From a virus, in IMG/VR virus record IMGVR_UViG_3300025030_000018, positions 1 to 61,771 of that record: a stretch of 61,771 bases of DNA, one strand, 5' to 3'. Both the position numbers and the translations under genes were made by a program. The notes beneath the pieces were generated by a model. The model saw nothing but the letters and a program-made list of their open reading frames with translations, ran no database searches and had not been told where the DNA came from. The first letter of the stretch is position 1. Each line of letters starts with the position of its first letter. Shown piece by piece: positions 21,064 to 28,923 of the stretch.

Positions 21064-23007
21064 GTGAGACCTCGTCGACCTCGCACTGAGACTTACCACA
21101 AAGGCTACTCCTCCAGAGCCGCCCTCGGAGCCACCAACTACCTGACTACTGTGACCGGCGGAGGCCTCGTCCTTCCGTCCTCCGGGCTGGTCTTCAAAGC
21201 ACTGGCCAGTAACGGCCTGGTTGATACTATCGGCAAATCAATCGCCGAGGTATACCCGCTGACCGACCCTGCCCTGCGGTCGATTATCTCTGCTGATGGT
21301 GGGGCTACCAAACGGGATGATGCTGAGATTGTTACCCTAGCCCTTGCCTCTCCCCTGCTCAATGGTTCAACAATGTGTGGATCGGCGGAGGAGGGGATTG
21401 TCTTTTACAATTACCTGACGATTCCCGTAGCGGCACCGGCAACCGTACTGACAAAAGCGTGTAGATGTCTAGGTGCAACATACACCCCGCCAACCGGACC
21501 TGATCAATTTACCATCACTGACCAGACAGGCGTGGAATTATCCACACTCACTACATCCGCCCCAGTTACGGTTGAGGGATTGCTGGTTAGCGCAGCAATC
21601 TCGGTAACAGGTGGAGCATACCGGCTCAACGGTGCAGGGGATTTTGTTGCTACTCCTGGAATATGGAGTCCCGGCGATACGTTCGAGGCGCAGCGTCTGG
21701 CCGACGACGATTACGAGACCACTGTCAATGCAGTTGTGTCTATCAATGGCGTGAGTGATACGTTTGCCGTTACGACCAAGCAGGAGGCTACTCCTAAATT
21801 AATTTTCGACACTAAAAACAATACTCTCAACGACTCGCTGGGGGTTGGGTTGGCATATTCCACCGCAGCAGGTCAGGTGCCTAACCTTACTGGTGGCGTG
21901 CAATCATCATCCACGCCACCAGTTGATGTAAGTGGTTTTTACGCAGGTGGTGCATTTACCAATCTCTCATCAACACCCGATGCGGCGGCAGGAGGGTCGA
22001 TAAACACTAACCAGACAGATGCTTTTGGTGGCTCGACAGCAATCGCTCTGGTGAACAGTGAGGCGTCTGAGTCTCATTTTATTTATAGCGGCACAACAAA
22101 CTATGTATCAGGCACAACCTATACATTTTCGGCACTAGTAAAAGCTGGAACTCAACGGTATATCCAACTCACCGCCCCTGGCGCTCAATTCGTCAGTAAA
22201 TATGCTAACTTTGATCTACAGGATGGGGTGGTCGGCTCCCTCTCGGCGGGGTCTACATCAAGCATCACATCGTATGGCAATGGGTGGTTTCTGGTGTCGT
22301 GGACCGTGGCTGCTGCGGCTAACGGTGTCGGATATAGCAATATGTTTGTCAGTGTACCTGCTGCGACATCTGTTCGCTTGTCAGTATACTCAGCGGGAGC
22401 AGCAGCCACTATGTTTTCTGCATCTAATTTTATGTGCGTGGCGAGCGCATATCAATATCCTTGTGTACCACGTAGCCAATCAATAGTCTCCACAATCGGC
22501 ACCTCTACGGGGAATGGAGTGTCTGTGCCACTAAGTGGTAGCGACAAGGCCACGGCTCTCGGAGCAGCATTCAGCGGTGGCGCAATCTCGGCAGTAGTGC
22601 CAATTAAATTCGGAGCGTCCTCGGCCCAAATCACAGCGGATACCAATCTCGTCGCGGTAAAAAATGCCGTAGTTGATTTCCTCTATGTGGCTGATGGAGG
22701 AGTTTTTAAATCAACCGATAGTGCTGGGAACACGGCGAGCGTTACGGTTGCGTCGGGGTGGTCACGATACGAAAAACTAACTGCATACATCAAAGGATCA
22801 GGGGCGACGTTCAAAATCGGCTACCGAAAATACGGGGAATCATCCATAACCTGGGGCACTCCTGCAACATTTTCCGGATCATTTAGCCCTGACACTCTAC
22901 GGCTCGCCTACACCTCGGCTGTCCCGAATACGTTCAAAGGGGTACTCATCTACAGCTCCGATATAGCCGATGCGACCTTATTGGCAGACGAGGTGACGTA
23001 TGTTTAG
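21064..23007 (+). CDS. Tail fibre / receptor-binding protein with CBM-like domain
   Basis: GTG start after AAAGGAG; 647 aa. The middle (about residues 335-460) matches the beta-sandwich carbohydrate-binding-like domain of phage fibres: TYTFSALVKAG, ANFDLQDGVVGSL, SITSYGNGWFLVSWTV. The C-terminal 170 residues form a second lectin-like sandwich. The N-terminus is unique and may attach to the virion. It probably binds surface glycans. The next gene overlaps its end by eight bases and may be a fibre chaperone. Confidence 0.75.
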   Translation: MRPRRPRTETYHKGYSSRAALGATNYLTTVTGGGLVLPSSGLVFKALASNGLVDTIGKSIAEVYPLTDPALRSIISADGGATKRDDAEIVTLALASPLLNGSTMCGSAEEGIVFYNYLTIPVAAPATVLTKACRCLGATYTPPTGPDQFTITDQTGVELSTLTTSAPVTVEGLLVSAAISVTGGAYRLNGAGDFVATPGIWSPGDTFEAQRLADDDYETTVNAVVSINGVSDTFAVTTKQEATPKLIFDTKNNTLNDSLGVGLAYSTAAGQVPNLTGGVQSSSTPPVDVSGFYAGGAFTNLSSTPDAAAGGSINTNQTDAFGGSTAIALVNSEASESHFIYSGTTNYVSGTTYTFSALVKAGTQRYIQLTAPGAQFVSKYANFDLQDGVVGSLSAGSTSSITSYGNGWFLVSWTVAAAANGVGYSNMFVSVPAATSVRLSVYSAGAAATMFSASNFMCVASAYQYPCVPRSQSIVSTIGTSTGNGVSVPLSGSDKATALGAAFSGGAISAVVPIKFGASSAQITADTNLVAVKNAVVDFLYVADGGVFKSTDSAGNTASVTVASGWSRYEKLTAYIKGSGATFKIGYRKYGESSITWGTPATFSGSFSPDTLRLAYTSAVPNTFKGVLIYSSDIADATLLADEVTYV

Positions 23008-23530
23008 GACGATTGATAGAGGGGACTACTACCACGGATATTTCCTGGCTGATCCCGCAACTCCCGGCGTTATTCACGGACTAAAACCGCTAAACCCCTG
23101 GTACTGCGGATCGTGCATGAAAGATGGCAAGCAGTACGATATCTATTTCATTCACTGGTACAAGGATTATCCAACAGGATCAGAGCAAAGCCAGGATTTT
23201 GCAGAGGTAAAGGACTTTAGCCTAGACGCCTTCGACCAATGGCTACAGGTGCCACTTGTCCAGGCGGTCATTATGGATCTACCTCTTTCCGGATTAACTG
23301 TTCTGCCAACCGTTACGGCGTTACTCGATGCCGACAGAGCACTTGGCATTCCAGGAGAGCACATAGCATATCGCCGGGCTGATATTATCCATCCTGCATT
23401 TCTCGGGTTTACATTTGATTCTGTGCTGGCTGAAAATCCATGGATTGTGCAGCCAGTTGTCGATCCTGAGACAGGGGTGGAAACTCCTAATATATGGAAA
23501 TGTAATCTCGGGACAACGGTGGAATCATGA
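23000..23530 (+). CDS. Hypothetical protein, 176 aa, possible fibre chaperone
   Basis: Aromatic-rich N-terminus (DYYHGYFLADP, YDIYFIHWYKDYP) and no catalytic motif. Overlap with the fibre gene and its size suggest an assembly or capping role. No tail-fibre-assembly family motif is clear. Confidence 0.55.
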   Translation: MFRTIDRGDYYHGYFLADPATPGVIHGLKPLNPWYCGSCMKDGKQYDIYFIHWYKDYPTGSEQSQDFAEVKDFSLDAFDQWLQVPLVQAVIMDLPLSGLTVLPTVTALLDADRALGIPGEHIAYRRADIIHPAFLGFTFDSVLAENPWIVQPVVDPETGVETPNIWKCNLGTTVES

Positions 23531-23610
23531 GGGCTACCATAATTATTTTTATGCTAATCGTGGCTGTAATTAGCACTGGGATTTGGTGCAAACTTTTAAA
23601 ACGACCGTGA
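23527..23610 (+). CDS. Tiny membrane peptide, 27 aa
   Basis: ATG overlaps the upstream TGA (ATGA). One TM helix (IIIFMLIVAVISTGIWC) with a basic tail (KLLKRP). It may be a small holin-associated or lysis peptide. Confidence 0.5.
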   Translation: MRATIIIFMLIVAVISTGIWCKLLKRP

Positions 23611-23659
23611 AAGATAGTTAACTAAACTCAACCACTAGACTTCAAGGAGGGGGGAAATT

Positions 23660-24256
23660 ATGAGGGTTTTTTTACCTGTCACACTCTGTAGGTACTTCAA
23701 AGTGGTACTAATTTGCAGTGCGGCCTTGACCCTTTCCGGGTGCGCCACACCATACGACGCGAAGATCGCTCAGTCGAACAACGACACCGTGCAGAACCAC
23801 GATAAGCAGCAAGGCGAAGTCGCGAAGAAGAAGGCGGAGTCCATCACCGGCATTTTCGACAAACTTGCGGCGAAGTGCGAGAACACTGACTCGTTCGCCT
23901 GTGGGGCGCTGCTCGGCATGTCCGGGGCCATGGCTTCTCGTGATATCGCCGGCATTAAGACCGAAGAGTACAAAGGCCCGATGCAGAAGACCGGGGTAGA
24001 CGCCCAGATCAAGGTCGTGGAGAAAGCCGAGGCGATCGTCAACCCGATGGTCACTATGGTAGTTGCGACCAAAGCGATCGACAAGGACAAAGGCGTGGTC
24101 AACAACAACGCCTCCGAGAACTCGACAGTCAATAACTCCTACGACGAAGACCACGCCACGGCCATTAACACTGATGAGGGCAGTTCGACTGCGAACAACT
24201 CGCCAAGTGGCAACCACGAGGAAGTTGTTGCGCCGGAACCCGTAGTCGAGGAGTAA
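23660..24256 (+). CDS. Lipoprotein, 198 aa, lysis-cluster side
   Basis: Signal peptide with lipobox L-S-G-C (residues 26-29), then a long helical, charged part, and a C-terminal tail rich in Asn, Ser and acidic residues. AGGAGGGGGG precedes the ATG. A periplasmic lipoprotein next to lysis genes could be an outer-membrane spanin, but it is longer than usual. A virion or exclusion role is possible. Confidence 0.65.
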   Translation: MRVFLPVTLCRYFKVVLICSAALTLSGCATPYDAKIAQSNNDTVQNHDKQQGEVAKKKAESITGIFDKLAAKCENTDSFACGALLGMSGAMASRDIAGIKTEEYKGPMQKTGVDAQIKVVEKAEAIVNPMVTMVVATKAIDKDKGVVNNNASENSTVNNSYDEDHATAINTDEGSSTANNSPSGNHEEVVAPEPVVEE

Positions 24257-24277
24257 AACTTTTCGAGGGAGGGCACT

Positions 24278-24457
24278 ATGATCGACATCGTAACCCATCC
24301 GCACACCGACGAGCGCAACAACCGGCAATGGAAGACTGAAGGGTGTCACAGGGCCTGCATCCAGGGCAACAAGGAGAGCATGGTGCCGGACATCTGCCCG
24401 CACTATGAAAAGCGGCTCGCGGTAGAGCGGTGCCATAAGGACGAGGAGCAGGGATGA
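24278..24457 (+). CDS. Small His/Cys protein, 59 aa
   Basis: ATG after GGAGGG. Three Cys and five His (THPHTDERNN, GCHRACIQG, ICPHYE, RCHKDE) point to metal binding. The stop overlaps the next start (ATGA). Confidence 0.55.
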   Translation: MIDIVTHPHTDERNNRQWKTEGCHRACIQGNKESMVPDICPHYEKRLAVERCHKDEEQG

Positions 24458-24564
24458 ACGACGACTACGGCCCGGCTCCGAAGAAGGAAGTGGCGATCGC
24501 CATGGTCTCGATCCCGCTCGAGAAGCTGATCAAGTTAATTAAGAAGTTATGGAGGTGGAAATGA
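24454..24564 (+). CDS. Small amphipathic peptide, 36 aa
   Basis: ATGA overlaps on both sides. The last 18 residues form a basic amphipathic helix (LEKLIKLIKKLWRWK). It may associate with the membrane. Confidence 0.45.
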   Translation: MNDDYGPAPKKEVAIAMVSIPLEKLIKLIKKLWRWK

Positions 24565-24836
24565 TAGACAAAGTACTTGTCAAGTTCGGCCTGAAGTACC
24601 TTGCCGGCAAACTGGATGGGAAAAAGACCTATTTTGGTGCTGCTGTCCTCATGTTTCTCGGTACAGGTAAAATTATTGCCGGTCTTCTCGGGGTTATTGG
24701 CAATATGTACCCTGACGTAGGCGCCCCAGCAGTTGACCTTGATGGCTGCTATAATCTGCTGGAAGTGGGAGCAGCTACCTTCGGTGCCGGCCTCGCCATG
24801 ATCGGCATCGGCCACAAAGTGGAGAAAAAGTCATGA
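24561..24836 (+). CDS. Putative holin, two TM helices, 91 aa
   Basis: ATG at 24561 follows GGAGG. After a charged 25-residue N-terminus come two hydrophobic segments (TYFGAAVLMFLGTGKIIAGL and LLEVGAATFGAGLAMIGIGH) and a short basic tail. Two-TM topology, size and place before the LLH-like gene and the endolysin fit a class II holin. Confidence 0.65.
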   Translation: MIDKVLVKFGLKYLAGKLDGKKTYFGAAVLMFLGTGKIIAGLLGVIGNMYPDVGAPAVDLDGCYNLLEVGAATFGAGLAMIGIGHKVEKKS

Positions 24837-25108
24837 CCCAAAAACTGAAATTCATCCTGTCCGAGGCCTGGGCTTTCCTTCTGCCATTTATCAAGATTCT
24901 CCTCGCCCAAGGCGGCAGGCTTCTGATGGAGGCAGCTCTTGAGGCTGTCCAGGCTGCCAGTACCATGAATGGTGCATCTGGGTCGGAGAAACGGGCAGCA
25001 GCCTTTGAGATTGTGAAAGCCAAACTCGCCAGTGCGGGAGTGCAGATGGCAGCCTCAGTTATCAACTCGGCAATCGAGGCCGCAGTGCTGAAGATACGTG
25101 AAAATTGA
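24833..25108 (+). CDS. LLH-type holin-like protein, 91 aa
   Basis: One N-terminal TM helix (AWAFLLPFIKILLAQGG) and then an Ala-rich helical domain with EKRAAAFEIVKAKLASAG, the shape of the LL-H phage holin family. Coupled to the preceding holin candidate (ATGA overlap). Confidence 0.6.
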   Translation: MTQKLKFILSEAWAFLLPFIKILLAQGGRLLMEAALEAVQAASTMNGASGSEKRAAAFEIVKAKLASAGVQMAASVINSAIEAAVLKIREN

Positions 25109-25313
25109 TTACTGCACTCTCGCCCCTGACCGGATCAAGTCCTACGACCTCTCCGGCTGCTGCCTACTGCACGATGAGGGGTACGCAGCCAAGACGGCCG
25201 CGAGGGCACAGGTTGACCAGGAGTTCAGGGAGTGAGTGCCGAGAATCGCCGGTAGGCTGATCGGCGGTGTGTACTACCTGGCAGTGAGACTGTTCGGGTG
25301 GATAGTTTGGTAG
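25098..25313 (+). pseudogene. Phospholipase-A2-like lysis-cluster gene, split by in-frame TGA
   Basis: GTG at 25098 opens a 45-codon ORF containing SGCCLLHDEGYAAK and VDQEF, then TGA at 25233-25235. The same frame continues GVYYLAVRLFGWIVW to TAG at 25313. In the related phage family I know, the CC-x2-HD segment and the YY-x-A-V-R-x-F-G segment belong to one chain. So this is a broken gene, a readthrough gene, a sequencing error, or two peptides: GTG follows the TGA at once and could restart translation. The rest of this genome uses TGA as a stop. Confidence 0.55.
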
Positions 25314-25336
25314 GGCCTCAAGGGAGGGACGATCTG

Positions 25337-25621
25337 ATGCCAATGCCGGACCCAAGCAATGAAACAAACGCCCTAGTGCTTCTAGGGGCAAAAATCCTAG
25401 GGTACGCGGGATCATTCGTGGCCGGTATAGTCGCTGCCACATGGGCGGTAGCTACCAAGCTGAAGGGCTACGACGACCGTCTTAAATCCGTCGAGGAAGC
25501 CCAGAGCAAGTGCCAGGGCGTGACCTTGGTAAAGCTGGACGAGAAGCTGGATTACATCATTCAAGAAGGGTTCCCGGATGTGCATAAGCGAATAGATGCG
25601 GTTCTTCTCAAGGAGAAATGA
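25337..25621 (+). CDS. Membrane protein with coiled coil, 94 aa (i-spanin-like)
   Basis: ATG at 25337 follows GGGAGG at nine bases. One TM helix (YAGSFVAGIVAATWAVATKL) near residues 22-42 and then a charged coiled coil (YDDRLKSVEEAQSK, LDEKLDYIIQEGF). The topology fits an inner-membrane spanin or an XhlA-like protein. It overlaps the endolysin start. Confidence 0.6.
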   Translation: MPMPDPSNETNALVLLGAKILGYAGSFVAGIVAATWAVATKLKGYDDRLKSVEEAQSKCQGVTLVKLDEKLDYIIQEGFPDVHKRIDAVLLKEK

Positions 25622-26091
25622 TGGTGAACAAAAATCTTGAAGCCTTCCTCTGTATGATTGCCTGGGCTGAGATCGGCCCTGAGATGCTCGCTGCATCTGA
25701 CCAGGGCTACAACATCCTCGTCGGCTCCCTGCCGGGTAGGATGAAACTCTTCACCGACTACTCCGACCATCCCCGCAAAATGATGAGGCTCACGCCGACG
25801 CTGCGCTCTACCGCGGCCGGCCGGTATCAGATCCTCATGCGGACGTTCGATCATTACCGCGTTCTCCTAAATCTACCTGACTTTTCGCCCTCTTCACAGG
25901 ATGTCATAGCCGTCCAACTTATCAAAGAGCGGCGGGCATTGCAAGACATTTACGACGGGAAAATTATTTCCGCCATTCACAAGGTAAAAAACATTTGGGC
26001 CAGCCTGCCCGGTGCCGGATATAGCCAAAGAGAGCACCGGATCAAACCGCTGATCATCACCTATCGCGCAGCCGGAGGTACTCTCGCATGA
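25618..26091 (+). CDS. Endolysin, lambda R-type lytic transglycosylase (GH104-like)
   Basis: The 157-aa product aligns by eye along its whole length with lambda gpR: LEAFLCMIAWAE, LFTDYSDHPRKM, STAAGRYQIL, DFSPSSQDVIAVQLIKERRAL, NIWASLPGAGYSQ. The catalytic Glu is at residue 18 (WAE). It cleaves the MurNAc-GlcNAc bond in peptidoglycan, with release as 1,6-anhydroMurNAc in this family. No signal peptide is present, so a holin must give access. It is followed by the metallophosphoesterase gene with four bases of overlap. Confidence 0.93.
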   Translation: MMVNKNLEAFLCMIAWAEIGPEMLAASDQGYNILVGSLPGRMKLFTDYSDHPRKMMRLTPTLRSTAAGRYQILMRTFDHYRVLLNLPDFSPSSQDVIAVQLIKERRALQDIYDGKIISAIHKVKNIWASLPGAGYSQREHRIKPLIITYRAAGGTLA

Positions 26092-27311
26092 ACCTAGCCG
26101 ACTTGTGGCGGAAGGTTTTACGACTTGAATCTGAGGTTCAGCAGGACGGCAGACGGCTCACCCGCCGTGATCTAAGGGAGCGGTTTAAACTCGGTGAGCG
26201 CGACGCCCGGTTCCTCTACGAGTGCTTAAAGAACCGACAGATTATCGGTGGCAAGGACGCCTCTGCGACCGCCAGGACTGCGGACAACCTCAAGAACACC
26301 AAAGCCGATCTGGCAGCTTCACAGCGAGAAATCGTCCGCCTGCAGCGGAAGGTCGAGCTGCTTTCAGACCTGCGAGAGCAGCACCTCGATATCCCTAGGA
26401 TGCTGTTGCCAGGCGCCGGCAAGAAGGGCGAGGTCATCGCTACCGCCGTCATGTCCGACGCCCACTTCGACGAGCATGTGGTGCCGGCCGAGATCGACTT
26501 CGTCAACGGCTATGACCGAGAGGTCGCTGGCGCAAGACTTGAGAAATACTACCGCTCAATCGTCAGGCTTGGGAGGGATTACTGCGGAGGCGTCACCATT
26601 GCAGGCCTTGTCCACCCATTGGCAGGAGACCTCGTCTCGGGGATCATCCACGACGAACTGAAAGCCTCGAACTGTTTCCCGATGTCGGAGACCCTCCTGC
26701 ACTATTCGACCAAGATCGCCTCCGGGATGCTGATGCTCCTCGACTTTTACAAGGAGATTTTCGTGCCGTGCGTCGTCGGCAACCATGGCCGATTCACACC
26801 GCACATGGTGCATAAGGGCGCGGTCCAGGACAACTACGACTACCTGCTCTACAACATGATTGCCCGGGAGCTGCAGGGGGAGAAGCACATCAAGTTCTTC
26901 ATCCCGCTTGCACCTGATGCCATTTATCCAGTCTACGGCACCAAGTACTGTTTGACCCACGGCAACCAGTTCAGAGGCGGCTCAGGCTGGATGGGGCCGC
27001 TCGGCCCAGTCATGCGCGGGGATGTCAAGAAGAAAGGACGGCAAGCCGCGGTCGGCAAGCCCTACGACATCATGGTCTGCGGCCACTTCCACAGCCAGCA
27101 CACCCTCGGCGGCTGCATCATGAGCGGCTCGATGGTTGGCTACAACGAGTATGCGTCGAACGGGAACTTCCCTTACGAGCAGCCGCAACAACCGTTCTGG
27201 CTGACCGATCCGGAGCATGGAGTGACCCTGTCGGCGCCGATTCACTGCAAATGCGACGACGAACCTTGGGAAAAAGTGCTTAATACGTGCGAATTAGGAA
27301 ACAATGGTTGA
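26088..27311 (+). CDS. Calcineurin-like metallophosphoesterase, 407 aa
   Basis: Residues 1-95 are a helical, partly coiled-coil N-terminus with a HTH-like start (RLTRRDLRERFKLGERDARFLY). The phosphoesterase core follows: SDAHFDEH, GDLVSG, GNHGR, THGNQFRG and CGHFHSQH, giving the two-metal ligand set. Proteins of this type are often next to the terminase in podoviruses and may trim or process DNA ends. It overlaps the endolysin gene and the next small gene. Confidence 0.9.
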   Translation: MNLADLWRKVLRLESEVQQDGRRLTRRDLRERFKLGERDARFLYECLKNRQIIGGKDASATARTADNLKNTKADLAASQREIVRLQRKVELLSDLREQHLDIPRMLLPGAGKKGEVIATAVMSDAHFDEHVVPAEIDFVNGYDREVAGARLEKYYRSIVRLGRDYCGGVTIAGLVHPLAGDLVSGIIHDELKASNCFPMSETLLHYSTKIASGMLMLLDFYKEIFVPCVVGNHGRFTPHMVHKGAVQDNYDYLLYNMIARELQGEKHIKFFIPLAPDAIYPVYGTKYCLTHGNQFRGGSGWMGPLGPVMRGDVKKKGRQAAVGKPYDIMVCGHFHSQHTLGGCIMSGSMVGYNEYASNGNFPYEQPQQPFWLTDPEHGVTLSAPIHCKCDDEPWEKVLNTCELGNNG

Positions 27312-27489
27312 CAAGAACAAATTAACTAGACATTGTTGTCGATGTAACAAAGTGGCACTCGCCGACGGCACCTGGCTGCCGGCTGTAATCGTTCGGATAC
27401 AAGGTATCAAGGAGTCACATGGGTTTTGTCCTGAGTGTTTGGAGTGGCAGATGCGGCTGATTGATGAGCGGAGGAGAGAAAAAGCATGA
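27304..27489 (+). CDS. Small zinc-finger protein, 61 aa
   Basis: C-C-x2-C (CCRC) and C-x2-C (CPEC) with a basic C-terminus. It overlaps the metallophosphoesterase and TerL genes, so it is part of the packaging operon. Confidence 0.65.
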   Translation: MVDKNKLTRHCCRCNKVALADGTWLPAVIVRIQGIKESHGFCPECLEWQMRLIDERRREKA

Positions 27490-28922
27490 TAGATTTCAAC
27501 TACAAGGCCACTCCTACTATATCCAAATTCATGCGCTCGAATGCGTTCCATCGAGCTATCATGGGTCCGATCGGCTCGGCCAAGTCAACCGGGTGCTGCG
27601 TTGAAATCCTTCGCCGCAACCTTGAGATGCCTGCTTGGAACGATGGCAAAAGGTCATCTAAGTGGGCGATAATACGTAACACCAATAAACAATTGCGCGA
27701 TACGACTCTCGCCACTTGGATGCACTGGATGCGAAAGCTCGGCACCTGGCACGAGTCGAAGATGACTTTCAGGCTGAAGTTCGGCGAGGTTGACTCTGAG
27801 ATACTGTTCCTCCCACTTGATACACCTGATGATGTAGGAAGGGTTCTCAGTTTGGAGCTAAGCGGAGCATTCATCAATGAATTCAGGGAGTTGCCTGTAT
27901 CTCTGTTTGCAGACATAAAAGGGCGACTTCGGCGCTACCCAAATCCGTCAGAGGTGCCAGAGGCATGGTATGGCCTTATAATGGACACCAACCCTCCAGA
28001 AATTGACAGCGCGGCCTACAAACTGATGGAGCACTTGCCACAAGAAGACGGCAACCCGAATAGCATAATTGATTGTGAGACCTTCAAGCAGCCATCAGGG
28101 CTTTCCCCTGAAGCCGAGAACTTGGATCATCTACATCCAGACTATTACAAAGACCTTGCAAAAGGGCAGACAAAGGCGTGGGTCGACACATACATCAATG
28201 GACTATACTCTCCCAGCCAGTCTGGAAAGCCGGTTTACGCAGGAGTCTTCCGGCCGGATAGGCATGTTTCCCCTGTAGCGTTGAAGGCTGACCCTGTCCT
28301 GCCGGTGATCATCAGCTTCGACTGCGGATTAACACCAGCGGCAACGTTCAAGCAGATGAGCCTTGACGGCAGAGTGAAAGTCCTGCGCGAAGCCGTAGCC
28401 TTCGACATGGGCATGAAGCGTTTTAGCCGGACGATGCTGCGGCCGATCATTAAAAACTTCTTCCCGAATAACCCTCTGATTTTCATCGGCGACCCGGCCG
28501 GCAAGCGCAGAGCGGACTCCGATGAGTCATCTGCTTTCAAGGTTCTGAAAAAGGACTACGATGAGGATGGGGCAATCGTCAAGGCGGCGTCCACAAATGA
28601 TCCAAAGGTTCGTATCCAGGCGACGGAGCAGATGCTGTCTCAGTACCCAGATGGCGAGCCGCTCATGATTATAGACCCCTCGTGTAAGTATTACATCGAG
28701 GCGCTTCGGAGCAAATACCGCTACCCCAAAATGAAAATTTCAGGAGCGTATTCCGACAGCCCTGAGAAAGGGGACCACTCGCATATCGCAGAAGCCGGAC
28801 AATATGGCGACTTATATCTCCTGTCAGGCAAATACGACCCATCCGACCACGTCCGAGTCAGCACCTATGGCCCCTTAGACCAAATATCAACCTACCGTCC
28901 GGCCCAGAGGGAGGGCTATTAA
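27486..28922 (+). CDS. Terminase large subunit
   Basis: The 478-aa product has the packaging ATPase Walker A variant GPIGSAKST at residues 28-36, a Walker B-like strand (LSGAFINEF) and a C-terminal RNase H-like nuclease with SFDCGLTPA, FIGDPAGKRRADSDE and a late Asp in ISGAYSDSPEKGDHS. The size suits podovirus TerL. It powers DNA entry through the portal encoded two bases downstream and cuts the concatemer. Confidence 0.93.
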   Translation: MIDFNYKATPTISKFMRSNAFHRAIMGPIGSAKSTGCCVEILRRNLEMPAWNDGKRSSKWAIIRNTNKQLRDTTLATWMHWMRKLGTWHESKMTFRLKFGEVDSEILFLPLDTPDDVGRVLSLELSGAFINEFRELPVSLFADIKGRLRRYPNPSEVPEAWYGLIMDTNPPEIDSAAYKLMEHLPQEDGNPNSIIDCETFKQPSGLSPEAENLDHLHPDYYKDLAKGQTKAWVDTYINGLYSPSQSGKPVYAGVFRPDRHVSPVALKADPVLPVIISFDCGLTPAATFKQMSLDGRVKVLREAVAFDMGMKRFSRTMLRPIIKNFFPNNPLIFIGDPAGKRRADSDESSAFKVLKKDYDEDGAIVKAASTNDPKVRIQATEQMLSQYPDGEPLMIIDPSCKYYIEALRSKYRYPKMKISGAYSDSPEKGDHSHIAEAGQYGDLYLLSGKYDPSDHVRVSTYGPLDQISTYRPAQREGY

Positions 28923-28923
28923 A

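Noticed and set aside
25098-25313. Alternative genetic code reading TGA as Trp
   Set aside because: Many genes here end at TGA within ATGA overlaps and would run into each other if TGA were sense.
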